Shown: one piece after another, positions 8,525-16,611 of the stretch
Position numbering within the stretch: the first letter of the stretch is position 1
How the letters are laid out: each line of letters begins with the position of its first letter
Notes under the pieces: generated by a model
What the model was told of the DNA's origin: nothing
The model's input: only the letters and a program-made list of their open reading frames with translations
Databases searched by the model: none
Assembly (NCBI GenBank): GCA_958295845.1
Contig: OY282376.1
Coordinates: 3,609,022 to 3,673,021, forward strand
Source of the DNA: Caldilineaceae bacterium
Lineage (GTDB): Bacteria; Chloroflexota; Anaerolineae; Caldilineales; Caldilineaceae
DNA: 64,000 nucleotides
Reading direction: 5' to 3'
Made by a program: the position numbers and the translations under genes

Positions 8525-9931
8525 ATGCCAACTCTCATAAAGAACGGAACAGTTGTCACCGCGGCCGACAGCGTGAAAGCCGATCTCCTGATAGAGGACG
8601 AACGGGTGGCTTTGATTGGGCTCGATCTGCCTACTGCGGGTATGGAAGTGATCGATGCAACCGGCAAGCTGCTCCTGCCGGGAGGCATCGACGTCCATAC
8701 TCATCTTGAGTTGCCTTTTGGCGGTACAGTCTCCTCGGACGATTTCTTCACCGGCCATCGGGCGGCGGCGTTCGGCGCTACGACAACGCACATCGATTTC
8801 GTTATTCAGCCGGTGGGCGGCACGCTCAAGGAGGGGATAGAAACCTGGCACGCCAAGGCGGAAGGGAAAGCTGCGATCGATTACGGTTTTCACGTTGCGA
8901 TCACTGACCTGCGCGACGACGTGATGGCGGAAATCCCATCTGTTGTCGATGAGGGAATCACCAGTCTAAAGTTGTTCATGGCGTATAAGGGGCTGTTCCA
9001 GGTCGACGACACGACTCTGTTTCGCGCGATGCAGGTTGCGGCTGAGCATGGGCTGCTGGTTATGGTGCACGCGGAGAACGGAGATGTGATCGCTGACTTG
9101 ACAACGCGGCTTCTGGACGAAGGCAAGACGGCGCCGAAGTACCATGCTACTGCCCATCCTGCCATGGCTGAAGCCGAGGCGACTGGACGGGCGGTTGCTT
9201 TAGCTGGCATCAGCGGCGCTTCTCTATATGTCGTCCACGTAACCTGTGAAGAAGCGGTTGAGCAGCTTGCGCTGGGCCGGGCCAAAGGCTTCAACGTGAT
9301 GGGTGAAACCTGTACGCAGTATCTGTTTGTCTTTGAGGAGGACCTTGCCAAGCCCGGCTACGAGGGCGCCAAATACGTCTGCTCGCCGCCGGTGCGGCAG
9401 CCCAAGGACGCGGTTATTTTGTGGAAGGCTTTGTCGGACGGGGGCTTGCAGGCGATCTCCACCGACCACTGCCCGTTCTGGTATGAGGGCGGGGTAGAAG
9501 GACGCATCGCGGGCAAGGAGCTGGGTAAAGAGGGCTTTCACCAGATACCCAACGGCATGCCGGGCATAGAGGACCGCATGCCGGTAATGTGGCATGCAGG
9601 GGTTGGCGGAGGCCATTACAATGCCAACCATTTTGTTGAGATAACGAGTACTAATCCCGCCAAGATTTTTGGCCTCTATCCGCGCAAGGGCACGATTGCG
9701 GTGGGTTCCGACGCGGACATTGTCATCTGGGATGCGAATAAGGAACATACGATTTCCGCGGCCACGCATCATATGAACACGGACTACAATGTTTACGAGG
9801 GCATGCAGGTACGGGGCTGGGCAGATAAGGTACTACTGCGCGGGAAGGTCATTGTAGACGGGGACAGCTGGTTGGGCAGTGCGGGGGCGGGGCGCTTCCT
9901 GCGGCGAAGGCCTTTTGCGGAGGTTCTGTGA
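8525..9931 (+). CDS. hydA: Dihydropyrimidinase / hydantoinase
   Basis: 468 residues of the cyclic amidohydrolase family. Metal ligands are His58 and His60 (GGIDVHTH), the carboxylated Lys149 (TSLKLFMAYKG), the VMVHAENGD and YVVHVTCEE histidines, and the Asp in ISTDHCPF. These residues hold two zinc ions that open dihydropyrimidine or hydantoin rings. The ATG at 8525 is preceded by GAGGAG; an upstream TTG at 8495 is not needed. The stop overlaps the GTG of the following ABC permease (GTGA), which links ring opening to transport. Substrate range (dihydrouracil or other cyclic ureides) is not decided by sequence. Confidence 0.92.
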   Translation: MPTLIKNGTVVTAADSVKADLLIEDERVALIGLDLPTAGMEVIDATGKLLLPGGIDVHTHLELPFGGTVSSDDFFTGHRAAAFGATTTHIDFVIQPVGGTLKEGIETWHAKAEGKAAIDYGFHVAITDLRDDVMAEIPSVVDEGITSLKLFMAYKGLFQVDDTTLFRAMQVAAEHGLLVMVHAENGDVIADLTTRLLDEGKTAPKYHATAHPAMAEAEATGRAVALAGISGASLYVVHVTCEEAVEQLALGRAKGFNVMGETCTQYLFVFEEDLAKPGYEGAKYVCSPPVRQPKDAVILWKALSDGGLQAISTDHCPFWYEGGVEGRIAGKELGKEGFHQIPNGMPGIEDRMPVMWHAGVGGGHYNANHFVEITSTNPAKIFGLYPRKGTIAVGSDADIVIWDANKEHTISAATHHMNTDYNVYEGMQVRGWADKVLLRGKVIVDGDSWLGSAGAGRFLRRRPFAEVL

Positions 9932-10845
9932 GTTTCGCCAGGTTATCATCGCTGAAGACAACAGCGTATTTTGTTCTCATCCTGCTGCTACTGGCGATCT
10001 TCTGGGAAGCGTATAAGCTGCTGGGTGCAACAGGGGGCGCTTACCTGCGGGGAACCGTGCCGGTCGAGGCCGATGGCGGGAGCCCCGTTGGGATTCTGTG
10101 CGGCTCAGTCGGTCTTTGTGAAGTGGAGCTGCCGGTTCGGGCAGACGACCGGGCGATGCCGCACGTATGGGAGATCGTGCGGACGATTTTTGAGCCGCCA
10201 CGGCGAGGCAGCGATACGATTCTTCTGACAATTCTGTTGCGAGCATCCCTTTTTACGTTGCAGGAGGCCTTGTTCGGCTTCCTCTTCGGTGGGTGTCTGG
10301 GCTTTGTGCTTGGGGTCGTTTTCGCGCACTCCGGGCTGCTGGAAAGGGGCTTGCTGCCCTATGTTGTTGCGTCGCAGACGGTTCCTCTGCTGGCTATTGC
10401 GCCGATGGTGGTCATCTGGTTGGGGGGGAGCTGGTTTTCGGTCGCCGTGATTGCAGCGTACCTGACTTTCTTTCCCGTAACGATCAATACTTTGCAGGGT
10501 CTGCGCTCGCCGGAGCCGACCGCAATCGAGTTGATGCACTCGTACGCGGCCACACCATGGGACATTCTGTGGAAATTGCGGGTCCCGGCTGCTCTTCCGT
10601 ACATCTTCACTGCTCTTAAAGTTTCGGCCACGGCCAGCGTGGTGGGCGCAATTATCGGCGAACTGCCCAGCGGGATCGCCGACGGCCTAGGCCGCGTCAT
10701 CCTCAACTTCAACCAGTACTACGCCACCGGGCCGGAGAAGCTGTGGGCTTCGATCATCTTCGCCTCGCTTACCGGAATGACTTTTTTCCTCGTCATTTCG
10801 CTCCTGGAGCACTTGATCGTGCAGAAGCAGGTCTCGGATTCGTAG
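9928..10845 (+). CDS. ABC transporter permease (BPD_transp_1, SsuC/ThiX type)
   Basis: 305 residues: one N-terminal membrane segment, an insert of about 70 residues with two Cys, then the conserved core of about five segments. The EAA-type coupling loop is visible as ELMHSYAATPWDILWKLRVP, the surface that docks on the ATPase. It is coupled to dihydropyrimidinase by a GTGA overlap. A second permease of the same family lies at 14124-15071, with ATPase and binding protein beside it, so the importer probably uses a heterodimeric channel. The two halves are now separated by an inverted sulfatase and a repeat region. Confidence 0.9.
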   Translation: MSFARLSSLKTTAYFVLILLLLAIFWEAYKLLGATGGAYLRGTVPVEADGGSPVGILCGSVGLCEVELPVRADDRAMPHVWEIVRTIFEPPRRGSDTILLTILLRASLFTLQEALFGFLFGGCLGFVLGVVFAHSGLLERGLLPYVVASQTVPLLAIAPMVVIWLGGSWFSVAVIAAYLTFFPVTINTLQGLRSPEPTAIELMHSYAATPWDILWKLRVPAALPYIFTALKVSATASVVGAIIGELPSGIADGLGRVILNFNQYYATGPEKLWASIIFASLTGMTFFLVISLLEHLIVQKQVSDS

Positions 10846-10868
10846 CAGTCAGCCGCTACGCGTCCGGA

Positions 10869-12356
10869 TCAGCTGCGCACATCGGTTTCGTGAGGCACGA
10901 CATCACTGGTCTCCATATACCACTGCAACATACGCTCTTTGAGTGACGCGAGCACGTCACCGTAGGCGGGGTCGGCGATAAGGTTGCGCGTCTCCCGCGG
11001 GTCGGCATGCAGGTCGTAGAGCTCGTCCTGCTCGTAGAAGCGTCTGACATACTTGTGATCGGCGGTCCGGCACATGGCGGCTTTGGTGTGTTCGGGACCT
11101 TCGCGCGTCTGCAGGCGAAGACGCGGCCAGTAGAGGAAACCTGGGCGGGCGTTGCTTTCCAGCTCCATGCACTGACTCTCGCCGCGGCGGCGACCACCTT
11201 CGCAGAAGACGGCATCGCGGTGGCTGTCAGTGTCGCCGGCGAGCAGAGGGAGCAGGGAGCGGCCGAAATGGTCATACCCGGCTTCGATACCGGTCAGCGC
11301 GTAGACAGTTGCCGGGAAGTCGATCAGCTCCACTAGCGCGTTGGATACGCGCGGGGCCACAGGGGTTCCGGCGGGCGGTTTCACCAGCATGGGGACGCGG
11401 GTCAGGCAGTCCTGAAAGGTGTTCTGGGTCTTCTCGACGAGGCCGTAATCTCCGGTAAAGTCTCCATGGTCGGAGAAGAAGAAGACGAGGGTGTCGTCGT
11501 AGATGCCGGCTTCCTTCAGGGCTTCCAAGACCATGCCGAACTGGTGATCGACGCGTGCGCACATTGCATAGTAGGTACGCCGCAACTCGCGCAGGCGCTC
11601 TTCCGACCAGTCCTGCATCTGCTGCCCTTCGAATATGCCTTTCATCAGGCTGGGGTATTGGTCCCAACCGCCGCGGGCGCTGTCTGGCGTGGGTGTGCGG
11701 TCGGGGATGCGGGCGGGGTCGATCTGGCTGTACCATGGTTCCTCGACTGCGTAGGGCGGGTGGGGATATGACAGGGGCAGATATATGCAGAGGGGCTGGT
11801 CCGGCGGGGCATTCCTGATCTGCTCGACGGCTCCTTCGACCATTGCCCAGTCCGAGTCGTAGGCCACTGTTTCGCCGGGGGGGATGTCGGTGCGGCCAAC
11901 GTAGAAAGAGTAGTAGTTGTCGCCATCGGGGTCGCCGCGCCACGCGGCGGTCTGGTGCGGGTTCTTCAGGAGCCGGTCCGGGCGGGGCGGGGCATACTTC
12001 ACATCACAGTAGTCGGCGTAACCGTTCTGGGCCGGTACGACATCGTTCTTACCGCCCCACCAGACAAAGTAGCCGTTTTGGCGCAGCTTACGCAGAAGCA
12101 TGGGCTCGTCGGGGCGAAGCATGTGGAACATGGTGCGATGGCCGCGCACGTGGGGGTACCAGCCGGTCATAAAGGAGCAGCGGCTGGGCGTACAGACTGG
12201 ATTCTGGCAGAAGGCATTGGCGAAAGAAACGCCCTCGGTACGCGCGAACCGGTCGAGAACTGGCGTCACGGCGGCTGGGTTGCCCATATGGCCCAAGACG
12301 TCGCCCCGCCACTGGTCCGGGTTGAAGATGAGAATGTGCGGCAGTTTTTCAGGCAT
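10869..12356 (-). CDS. Type I sulfatase (formylglycine-dependent)
   Basis: 495 residues. The CTPSR motif at Cys55-Arg59 followed by CSFMTGWYPHVRGH is the sulfatase signature; Cys55 would be converted to formylglycine. The N-terminal NPDQWRGD supplies metal-binding Asp, and SDHGDFTGDYGL gives the downstream Asp-His metal site. Choline-sulfatase-like and polysaccharide sulfatase-like members look similar. No signal peptide is visible at the N-terminus, which suggests a cytosolic small-molecule substrate. It lies inverted between the two halves of the ABC importer locus and converges with the first permease, with only 23 bases between stops. Confidence 0.93.
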   Translation of the reverse strand: MPEKLPHILIFNPDQWRGDVLGHMGNPAAVTPVLDRFARTEGVSFANAFCQNPVCTPSRCSFMTGWYPHVRGHRTMFHMLRPDEPMLLRKLRQNGYFVWWGGKNDVVPAQNGYADYCDVKYAPPRPDRLLKNPHQTAAWRGDPDGDNYYSFYVGRTDIPPGETVAYDSDWAMVEGAVEQIRNAPPDQPLCIYLPLSYPHPPYAVEEPWYSQIDPARIPDRTPTPDSARGGWDQYPSLMKGIFEGQQMQDWSEERLRELRRTYYAMCARVDHQFGMVLEALKEAGIYDDTLVFFFSDHGDFTGDYGLVEKTQNTFQDCLTRVPMLVKPPAGTPVAPRVSNALVELIDFPATVYALTGIEAGYDHFGRSLLPLLAGDTDSHRDAVFCEGGRRRGESQCMELESNARPGFLYWPRLRLQTREGPEHTKAAMCRTADHKYVRRFYEQDELYDLHADPRETRNLIADPAYGDVLASLKERMLQWYMETSDVVPHETDVRS

Positions 12357-12718
12357 GGCAGGGTTTCCTTCCTAGCGAGGTGAAAAGGGCGTGCAAACGG
12401 GCCGGGCAGCACGGTAGGATCGCAGAGGGGGGGCTGCATGCGGTCGAGTAAACACGCGTCTGGCCAACTTGATTATTCACGGATGGGAATCTTCTTGTTA
12501 TTTCGTGCTCTCAGGTGAAAGAATACAACAGCCGGCGGAACCCCACATAATTCACTTTTGCGGCTTGCCGATTCTCCTGTTTGCCTCCCCTCGGAGGGAA
12601 TTCGCACTGGACCCATGATACTTAGATGATTTCAGGCTACTGCGCCCTCGAATGGGAGTCTGTTTTACCCGGTGGTTTCGGGTCCTGGTTTTACATGGGG
12701 CCATTGATTGCGCGGGAA
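12357..12718. other. Intergenic, no gene seen
   Basis: Upstream region of the sulfatase on the minus strand, with an AGGAAGG stretch before its ATG. I see no convincing coding frame, RNA gene or clear promoter here; it leads directly into the tandem array at 12719. Confidence 0.6.
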
Positions 12719-12958
12719 CAGGGCAGGCACAAGGCCTGCCCCTACGGGAGCGGTTGGTGGAAGGTGAGGACCTTGTGGGGGGCGCGAGGGCAGGCACAAG
12801 GCCTGCCCCTTCGGGATCGGCCGGTGGATGGCGATGTCCATGTGGGGGGCGCGAGGGCAGGCACAAGGCCTGCCCCTTCGGGACCGGCCGGTGGATGGCG
12901 ATGTCCATGTGGGGGGCGCGAGGGCAGGCACAAGGCCTGCCCCTATGGGAGCGGTTGA
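12719..12958 (+). repeat. 67-bp tandem repeat array carrying hairpin GGGCAGGC-ACAAG-GCCTGCCC
   Basis: The hairpin sequence begins at 12721, 12788, 12855 and 12922, an exact 67-base period over four copies. Each copy has an 8-bp perfect stem with a five-base ACAAG loop followed by CCTtCGG or CCTaCGG. The spacer between copies (GGATGGCGATGTCCATGTGG and neighbours) is nearly identical in copies two and three and more diverged in copies one and four. Long open frames through this block on both strands are products of the repeat, not genes. Confidence 0.95.
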
Positions 12959-12965
12959 GGGAGAC

Positions 12966-13212
12966 ATACTATTGGCTAGACACAATGTTGGGGAAAAATA
13001 CACACGGTGGCTAACAAGGGCGGGGCGTTGCGGGGGCGCAGCCCCTGCACAAGAGAGGGCCGAAGGCCCGAACGCCCAAATGCAAGGAGAGAGGGAAGAG
13101 GAGTGAGGAGAGAGTAACAGCGACTGGGCTGACGGGCATTGGAACTGGAATTGAATATGGTCTGGCTGCTACAGGAGGAATAAGGGAGTTCACGCCCATT
13201 TTGGGATGTCCC
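12966..13212 (+). repeat. Dispersed repeat element, copy 1
   Basis: Starts near TTGGCTAGAC (12972-12981), 50 bases after the last array hairpin. It continues through GGTGGCTAACAAGGGCGGGG, a 55-base structured core, a purine-rich GGAGAGAGGGAAGAGGAG run and a segment ending TTTTGGGATG. Related sequences lie at 27150-27353, 33890-34127 and 59803-59952, always on this strand and upstream of a + strand gene. Confidence 0.88.
13023..13077 (+). other. Predicted three-way junction in repeat copy 1
   Basis: Outer stem GGGCGTT (13023-13029) with AACGCCC (13071-13077) encloses hairpin GCGGGGGC-GCA-GCCCCTGC (13030-13048, one G-U) and hairpin GGGCC-GAA-GGCCC (13057-13069). The same 55-base arrangement occurs at 33947-34001 and 59854-59908. 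Changes between copies keep pairing (G-C versus G-U). Whether it acts as RNA or as a DNA cruciform is not shown. Confidence 0.6.
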
Positions 13213-13228
13213 AGGATCAATTCCCTGA

Positions 13229-13257
13229 TTGGCTTCACAACTAGCGTGTGCTACAAT
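13229..13257 (+). promoter_or_regulatory. Predicted promoter for ABC transporter genes
   Basis: TTGGCT at 13229-13234, a 17-base spacer, and TACAAT at 13252-13257. It lies 67 bases before the ATPase start and 51 bases (TTGGGA to -10) after the conserved end of the repeat element, the same distance seen in the other two complete copies. Confidence 0.55.
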
Positions 13258-13323
13258 CGACACCACCTCTGGGCCGGAATACGCAGACGTGTTCCAGCCG
13301 CCTCTCCCGTGTAGAGATCACTA

Positions 13324-14127
13324 ATGACCGAACCTGTTGTCGTTCTTGAAAACGTCGATATGATCTTTGGAGAAGGCGCAGCAGACCAGGTCCATGCGCT
13401 AAAAGAAATCAACCTGCAAATCGAGCAAAACGACTTCATATCGCTGATCGGTCCGTCCGGTTGCGGTAAGTCTACGTTGCTGCGCGTTGTGGGTGATCTG
13501 ATTCAGCCTTCTTCCGGCGTGGCGACCATAAACGGAAAGAGCGCGCGCCAGGCCCGGCTCGATCAGGACTACGGCATCGTCTTCCAGGCGGCCACGCTGT
13601 ATGACTGGCGAACGGTGGCCAAGAATGTTCAGTTGCCGCTGGAGTTGATGCAGTTCAGCCGATCGGAGAAGGACCGGCGCACGCAGGCGATGTTGGAGCT
13701 GGTGGAACTGTCCGATTTTGCCTCACATTATCCGTGGCAGCTGTCCGGCGGGATGCAGCAGAGAGTAGCCATTGCGCGTGCGCTCTCGTTCGAACCTTCG
13801 ATTCTGCTGATGGACGAGCCGTTCGGTGCGCTCGATGAGATGACCCGCGAGCGGCTGAATCTGGAGCTGCTGGATATTTGGCGCAAGACCGACACAACGG
13901 TGCTTTTCGTTACGCACAGCATTACGGAAGCGGTATTCCTTTCAACGAGAGTCATTGTTATGTCGGCCCGCCCCGGACGCATCACTGCCGACATCAGCAT
14001 CGACTTACCGCAGCCGCGCAATGCGGAAACACGCAGCAACGTGCGCTTCTTTGAGTTGGAGACTGAGGTACGTGAGGCGCTGCGCCTCAGCGAAGGAAGT
14101 CAGGATCCAGAAGGCACACCGGCATGA
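13324..14127 (+). CDS. ABC transporter ATP-binding protein (SsuB/TauB/ThiZ type)
   Basis: 267 residues with Walker A GPSGCGKST at 43-51, a Q-loop in VFQAATLYDWRTV, signature LSGGMQQRVAIARAL, Walker B ILLMDEPFGALD and the H-loop in VLFVTHSITEA. This is the ATPase subgroup that serves NMT1/THI5-like and sulfonate-type importers. It is the first gene of a three-gene run (ATPase, permease, binding protein); its stop overlaps the permease ATG by four bases. It probably energises both permeases of the split locus. Confidence 0.95.
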   Translation: MTEPVVVLENVDMIFGEGAADQVHALKEINLQIEQNDFISLIGPSGCGKSTLLRVVGDLIQPSSGVATINGKSARQARLDQDYGIVFQAATLYDWRTVAKNVQLPLELMQFSRSEKDRRTQAMLELVELSDFASHYPWQLSGGMQQRVAIARALSFEPSILLMDEPFGALDEMTRERLNLELLDIWRKTDTTVLFVTHSITEAVFLSTRVIVMSARPGRITADISIDLPQPRNAETRSNVRFFELETEVREALRLSEGSQDPEGTPA

Positions 14128-15071
14128 GCGAGAGCAGGCAACGTATCTGGGCGCCGGTCTTCATTCTCATCGCCATTGTTGTTTTGTGGGAGGCGCTGGT
14201 GATGGCCTTCAACATTCAGCAGTTTCTGTTGCCAAAGCCTTCGGCCATCGTTGGCAATCTTGTACAGATCGTTGTACTCGACAGTTCGGCGTCAACAGGG
14301 GATTCAGGAGATAAGGTCTCCTTGGACAAAGGGTTTTTCACAGTCCTGCCCTCAGGTCTGTCATCTGAAGACCAGGCGGCTCTTGAGGAAGCTCGCTGGT
14401 TCACGTTTTCCTTTGGGGGCAGCAGGGTTTCGGTCATGAGGGGAAGCAACCTGACGCCAATCCTGGCGGCCAGCTGGTTCACGTTGAAGGAGGCGCTGGG
14501 CGGAATGGCGATGGGTACGCTGGCAGGGGTTGCGGTTGCGATTGCCACTACGCGTTGGACTGCCACGCGTGAGGCGCTGCTTCCCTTCGCGATCGCGGCC
14601 AATTCGATGCCGATTATCGCTTTCGCGCCGATCATGAATAACTGGTTTGGGCTCGACAACCCGTTTTCCAAAATGGCGATTGTAACGATCATGATATTTT
14701 TCCCGATCATGATCAACACGGTGCGGGGCCTGTTTTCGGTGGACAGCCGTTCGCTGGAATTGATGCGTTCGTATGCCGCCAGCGACACCGAAATTCTCAT
14801 CAAGCTGCGGATTCCAAACGCGCTGCCTTCGCTCTTCAGCGGCTTGAAAGTGGCGGGGGCGCTGGCCATGATCGGCGCCATCGTGGGCGAGTACTTTGGC
14901 GGGCCCCGTATTGCCCTGGGCGTGTTTATCACGCAGGAGGCAGCGCTATTCCGTTTCGCTTCGGCTTGGGCCGCGATTCTGATTGCCTGTCTGATAGGCA
15001 TAACCATCTATCTCGTCATCCTGGTAGCGGAACGGTTGGCTCTGCCCTGGCATCCGACCTTCCGCGCATAG
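14124..15071 (+). CDS. ABC transporter permease (BPD_transp_1)
   Basis: 315 residues. An N-terminal membrane segment is followed by an insert of about 80 residues and then the core permease domain. The coupling loop reads ELMRSYAASDTEILIKLRIP, closely matching that of the permease at 9928-10845, including the large insert after the first segment. This supports the two being partner subunits that arose by duplication. ATGA overlap with the ATPase gene; the binding protein follows after 42 bases. Confidence 0.93.
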   Translation: MSESRQRIWAPVFILIAIVVLWEALVMAFNIQQFLLPKPSAIVGNLVQIVVLDSSASTGDSGDKVSLDKGFFTVLPSGLSSEDQAALEEARWFTFSFGGSRVSVMRGSNLTPILAASWFTLKEALGGMAMGTLAGVAVAIATTRWTATREALLPFAIAANSMPIIAFAPIMNNWFGLDNPFSKMAIVTIMIFFPIMINTVRGLFSVDSRSLELMRSYAASDTEILIKLRIPNALPSLFSGLKVAGALAMIGAIVGEYFGGPRIALGVFITQEAALFRFASAWAAILIACLIGITIYLVILVAERLALPWHPTFRA

Positions 15072-15102
15072 CGAGAGTTGATTTACGCAGTCACATTTCA
15101 TC

Positions 15103-15108
15103 AGGAGG
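15103..15108 (+). promoter_or_regulatory. Ribosome binding site fixing the binding-protein start
   Basis: AGGAGG five bases before the ATG at 15114. It decides between that ATG, which begins a lipoprotein signal, and an upstream in-frame TTG at 15078. Confidence 0.85.
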
Positions 15109-15113
15109 ATCTA

Positions 15114-16253
15114 ATGAAGAGTCGAACATCACTGTTATTGACCGGATTCGCACTGTTGATTCTGGTTCTGGGGGCTTGCGTGCCTGCAGCACCGGCTACA
15201 GATTCCGGCGGCGACATGGCGGCTTCCGACGGGGGATGCGCTGAAATGACTCCGGTCAAGTTGCAGCTTCAGTGGGTGACGCAGTCTCAATTCGCCGGCT
15301 ACTTTGCCGCTGTTGACCAGGGCTTTTACGCCGAGCAGTGCCTGGACGTGACCATCCTGGAAGGCGCAGTCGATATCGTGCCCCAGCAGGTGGTGGCTTC
15401 CGGACAGGCCGAGTTCGGTCTGGCCTGGGTGCCCAAGGTGCTGGCGTCACGGGCTGAAGGCGCTGATCTGGTCAATATCGCCCAGGTATTCCAGCGCAGC
15501 GGTACACTGGAGGTCTCATGGGCCGATGCGCCGGTGGAGACTATCGCCGACATGGCCGGCAAGAAGGTCGGAACGTGGGGATTCGGCAACGAGCATGAGT
15601 TGTTCGTGGCGATGCGGGCAGAGGGAATCGACCCGAATAACCCGGACGATGTGACCATCATTCAGCAGAGCTTCGACATGCTGGCACTGCTCAACCGGGA
15701 GCTCGACGCGGCCCAGGCGATGACTTACAACGAGTACGCCCAGGTTTTGGAAGCCATCAACCCGGAGACCGGCGAACTCTATCAGCCGTCCGACCTGGTT
15801 GTCATCGACTTCAATGACGTCGGCACTGCCATGCTGCAGGACCATGTCTTCGCACGCGAGGCCTGGCTGGCTGAGGAGGGCAATGAGGACATCGCGGTAC
15901 GCTTCCTGGCCGGCAGCTTCAAGGGCTGGCAGTTCTGCCGCGACAACTTCGATGCGTGTGTGCAGGTGGTGCTGGACAACGGTCCTACTCTCGGACAGAG
16001 CCATATGAGCTGGCAGCTGAACGAGATCAACAAGCTGATCTGGCCTTCACCGGCTGGCATTGGCGTGATGGACCAGGCGCTGTGGGACCAGACAGTGCAG
16101 GTGTCGGTTGACGGCGGCGTTATCCCCGAGGCCCCAAGCGACGGCGCACACCGTACCGATCTGGCCGAGGCGGCTCTTGAGCTTGTAGACGGTGACACGA
16201 TGGGAGATAGCTACATGCCCATCGAGGTCGAGCTGGTCGAGGGCGGCGAATAG
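15114..16253 (+). CDS. ABC transporter substrate-binding lipoprotein (NMT1/THI5-like)
   Basis: 379 residues. The N-terminus MKSRTSLLLTGFALLILV is a lipoprotein signal ending in lipobox LGAC, followed by a Ser/Gly/Ala/Asp-rich linker. The mature domain begins VKLQLQWVTQSQFAGYFAA, the opening of the NMT1/THI5 fold used for pyrimidine moieties, taurine and similar small ligands. In this setting, beside dihydropyrimidinase and a ureido-amidase, a pyrimidine- or hydantoin-like ligand is the best guess. A strong hairpin follows the stop at 16280-16324. Confidence 0.92.
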   Translation: MKSRTSLLLTGFALLILVLGACVPAAPATDSGGDMAASDGGCAEMTPVKLQLQWVTQSQFAGYFAAVDQGFYAEQCLDVTILEGAVDIVPQQVVASGQAEFGLAWVPKVLASRAEGADLVNIAQVFQRSGTLEVSWADAPVETIADMAGKKVGTWGFGNEHELFVAMRAEGIDPNNPDDVTIIQQSFDMLALLNRELDAAQAMTYNEYAQVLEAINPETGELYQPSDLVVIDFNDVGTAMLQDHVFAREAWLAEEGNEDIAVRFLAGSFKGWQFCRDNFDACVQVVLDNGPTLGQSHMSWQLNEINKLIWPSPAGIGVMDQALWDQTVQVSVDGGVIPEAPSDGAHRTDLAEAALELVDGDTMGDSYMPIEVELVEGGE

Positions 16254-16279
16254 ACCATCCTATCGCGACAATTTTGCGC

Positions 16280-16324
16280 GCGTACAGTGGCCGGCATTCG
16301 GTTGGTTTGCCAGCCACTGTACGC
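16280..16324 (+). other. Long perfect inverted repeat after the binding-protein gene
   Basis: GCGTACAGTGGC (16280-16291) pairs with GCCACTGTACGC (16313-16324), 12 bp without mismatch; an inner GGC/GCC adds three pairs across one C-A mismatch. No T-run follows, so it is not a classical intrinsic terminator. It could protect the transporter mRNA 3' end or serve as an operator before the small gene at 16357. Confidence 0.75.
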
Positions 16325-16342
16325 CTGCGCCCGCTTGGGGGA

Positions 16343-16350
16343 AAGGAGGA
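16343..16350 (+). promoter_or_regulatory. Strong ribosome binding site for a TTG start
   Basis: AAAGGAGG (centred here) is six bases before TTG at 16357. It is the main reason for calling the small gene that follows. Confidence 0.75.
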
Positions 16351-16356
16351 GGCGAA

Positions 16357-16611
16357 TTGCGGCGAGTTCTGGAATCGGTGACAGCCACATACGGGGCAAA
16401 AACACCGATTGACGTAATCCTTCCAGAGAAACTGGGTGACCCGTTCCCGCCGGATGTCACTTTCATCGGACGAAAAAGACTCCAGATTGTGGAGGACCTC
16501 AACATCCAAGGCGCGCCGGAGCTGGTCGGACAGTGGATTCAAGATGAAGGCGCAGGCTCAAAGCCGCTTTACGGCTATGCCGTGTCAGTCGACGGGATCA
16601 TTCCGGCATGA
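16357..16611 (+). CDS. Small conserved-looking protein, 84 residues, function unknown
   Basis: The TTG start is set by an AAAGGAGG site six bases upstream, and the stop overlaps the ATG of the next gene (ATGA), both signs of a translated gene. The product is a soluble, mixed alpha/beta-like polypeptide (RRVLESVTATYG, LQIVEDLNIQGAPELVGQW) without membrane segments or Cys motifs. I do not recognise the family. Coupling to the NmrA-type reductase suggests a shared role. Confidence 0.6.
   Translation: MRRVLESVTATYGAKTPIDVILPEKLGDPFPPDVTFIGRKRLQIVEDLNIQGAPELVGQWIQDEGAGSKPLYGYAVSVDGIIPA

Noticed and set aside
8890..9351. Open frames antisense to dihydropyrimidinase and other long antisense frames in real genes
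   Set aside because: They are shadows of GC-rich coding sequence; the sense frames carry complete catalytic motifs.
12719..12958. CRISPR array
   Set aside because: Units are 67 bases with near-identical spacers and no cas genes; the spacers are not unique sequences.
12552..13106. Several open frames of 60-120 codons on both strands over the repeat array
   Set aside because: Their sequence simply reads the 67-bp repeat in different frames (Pro/Gly/Arg-rich repeats); no start context or homology.
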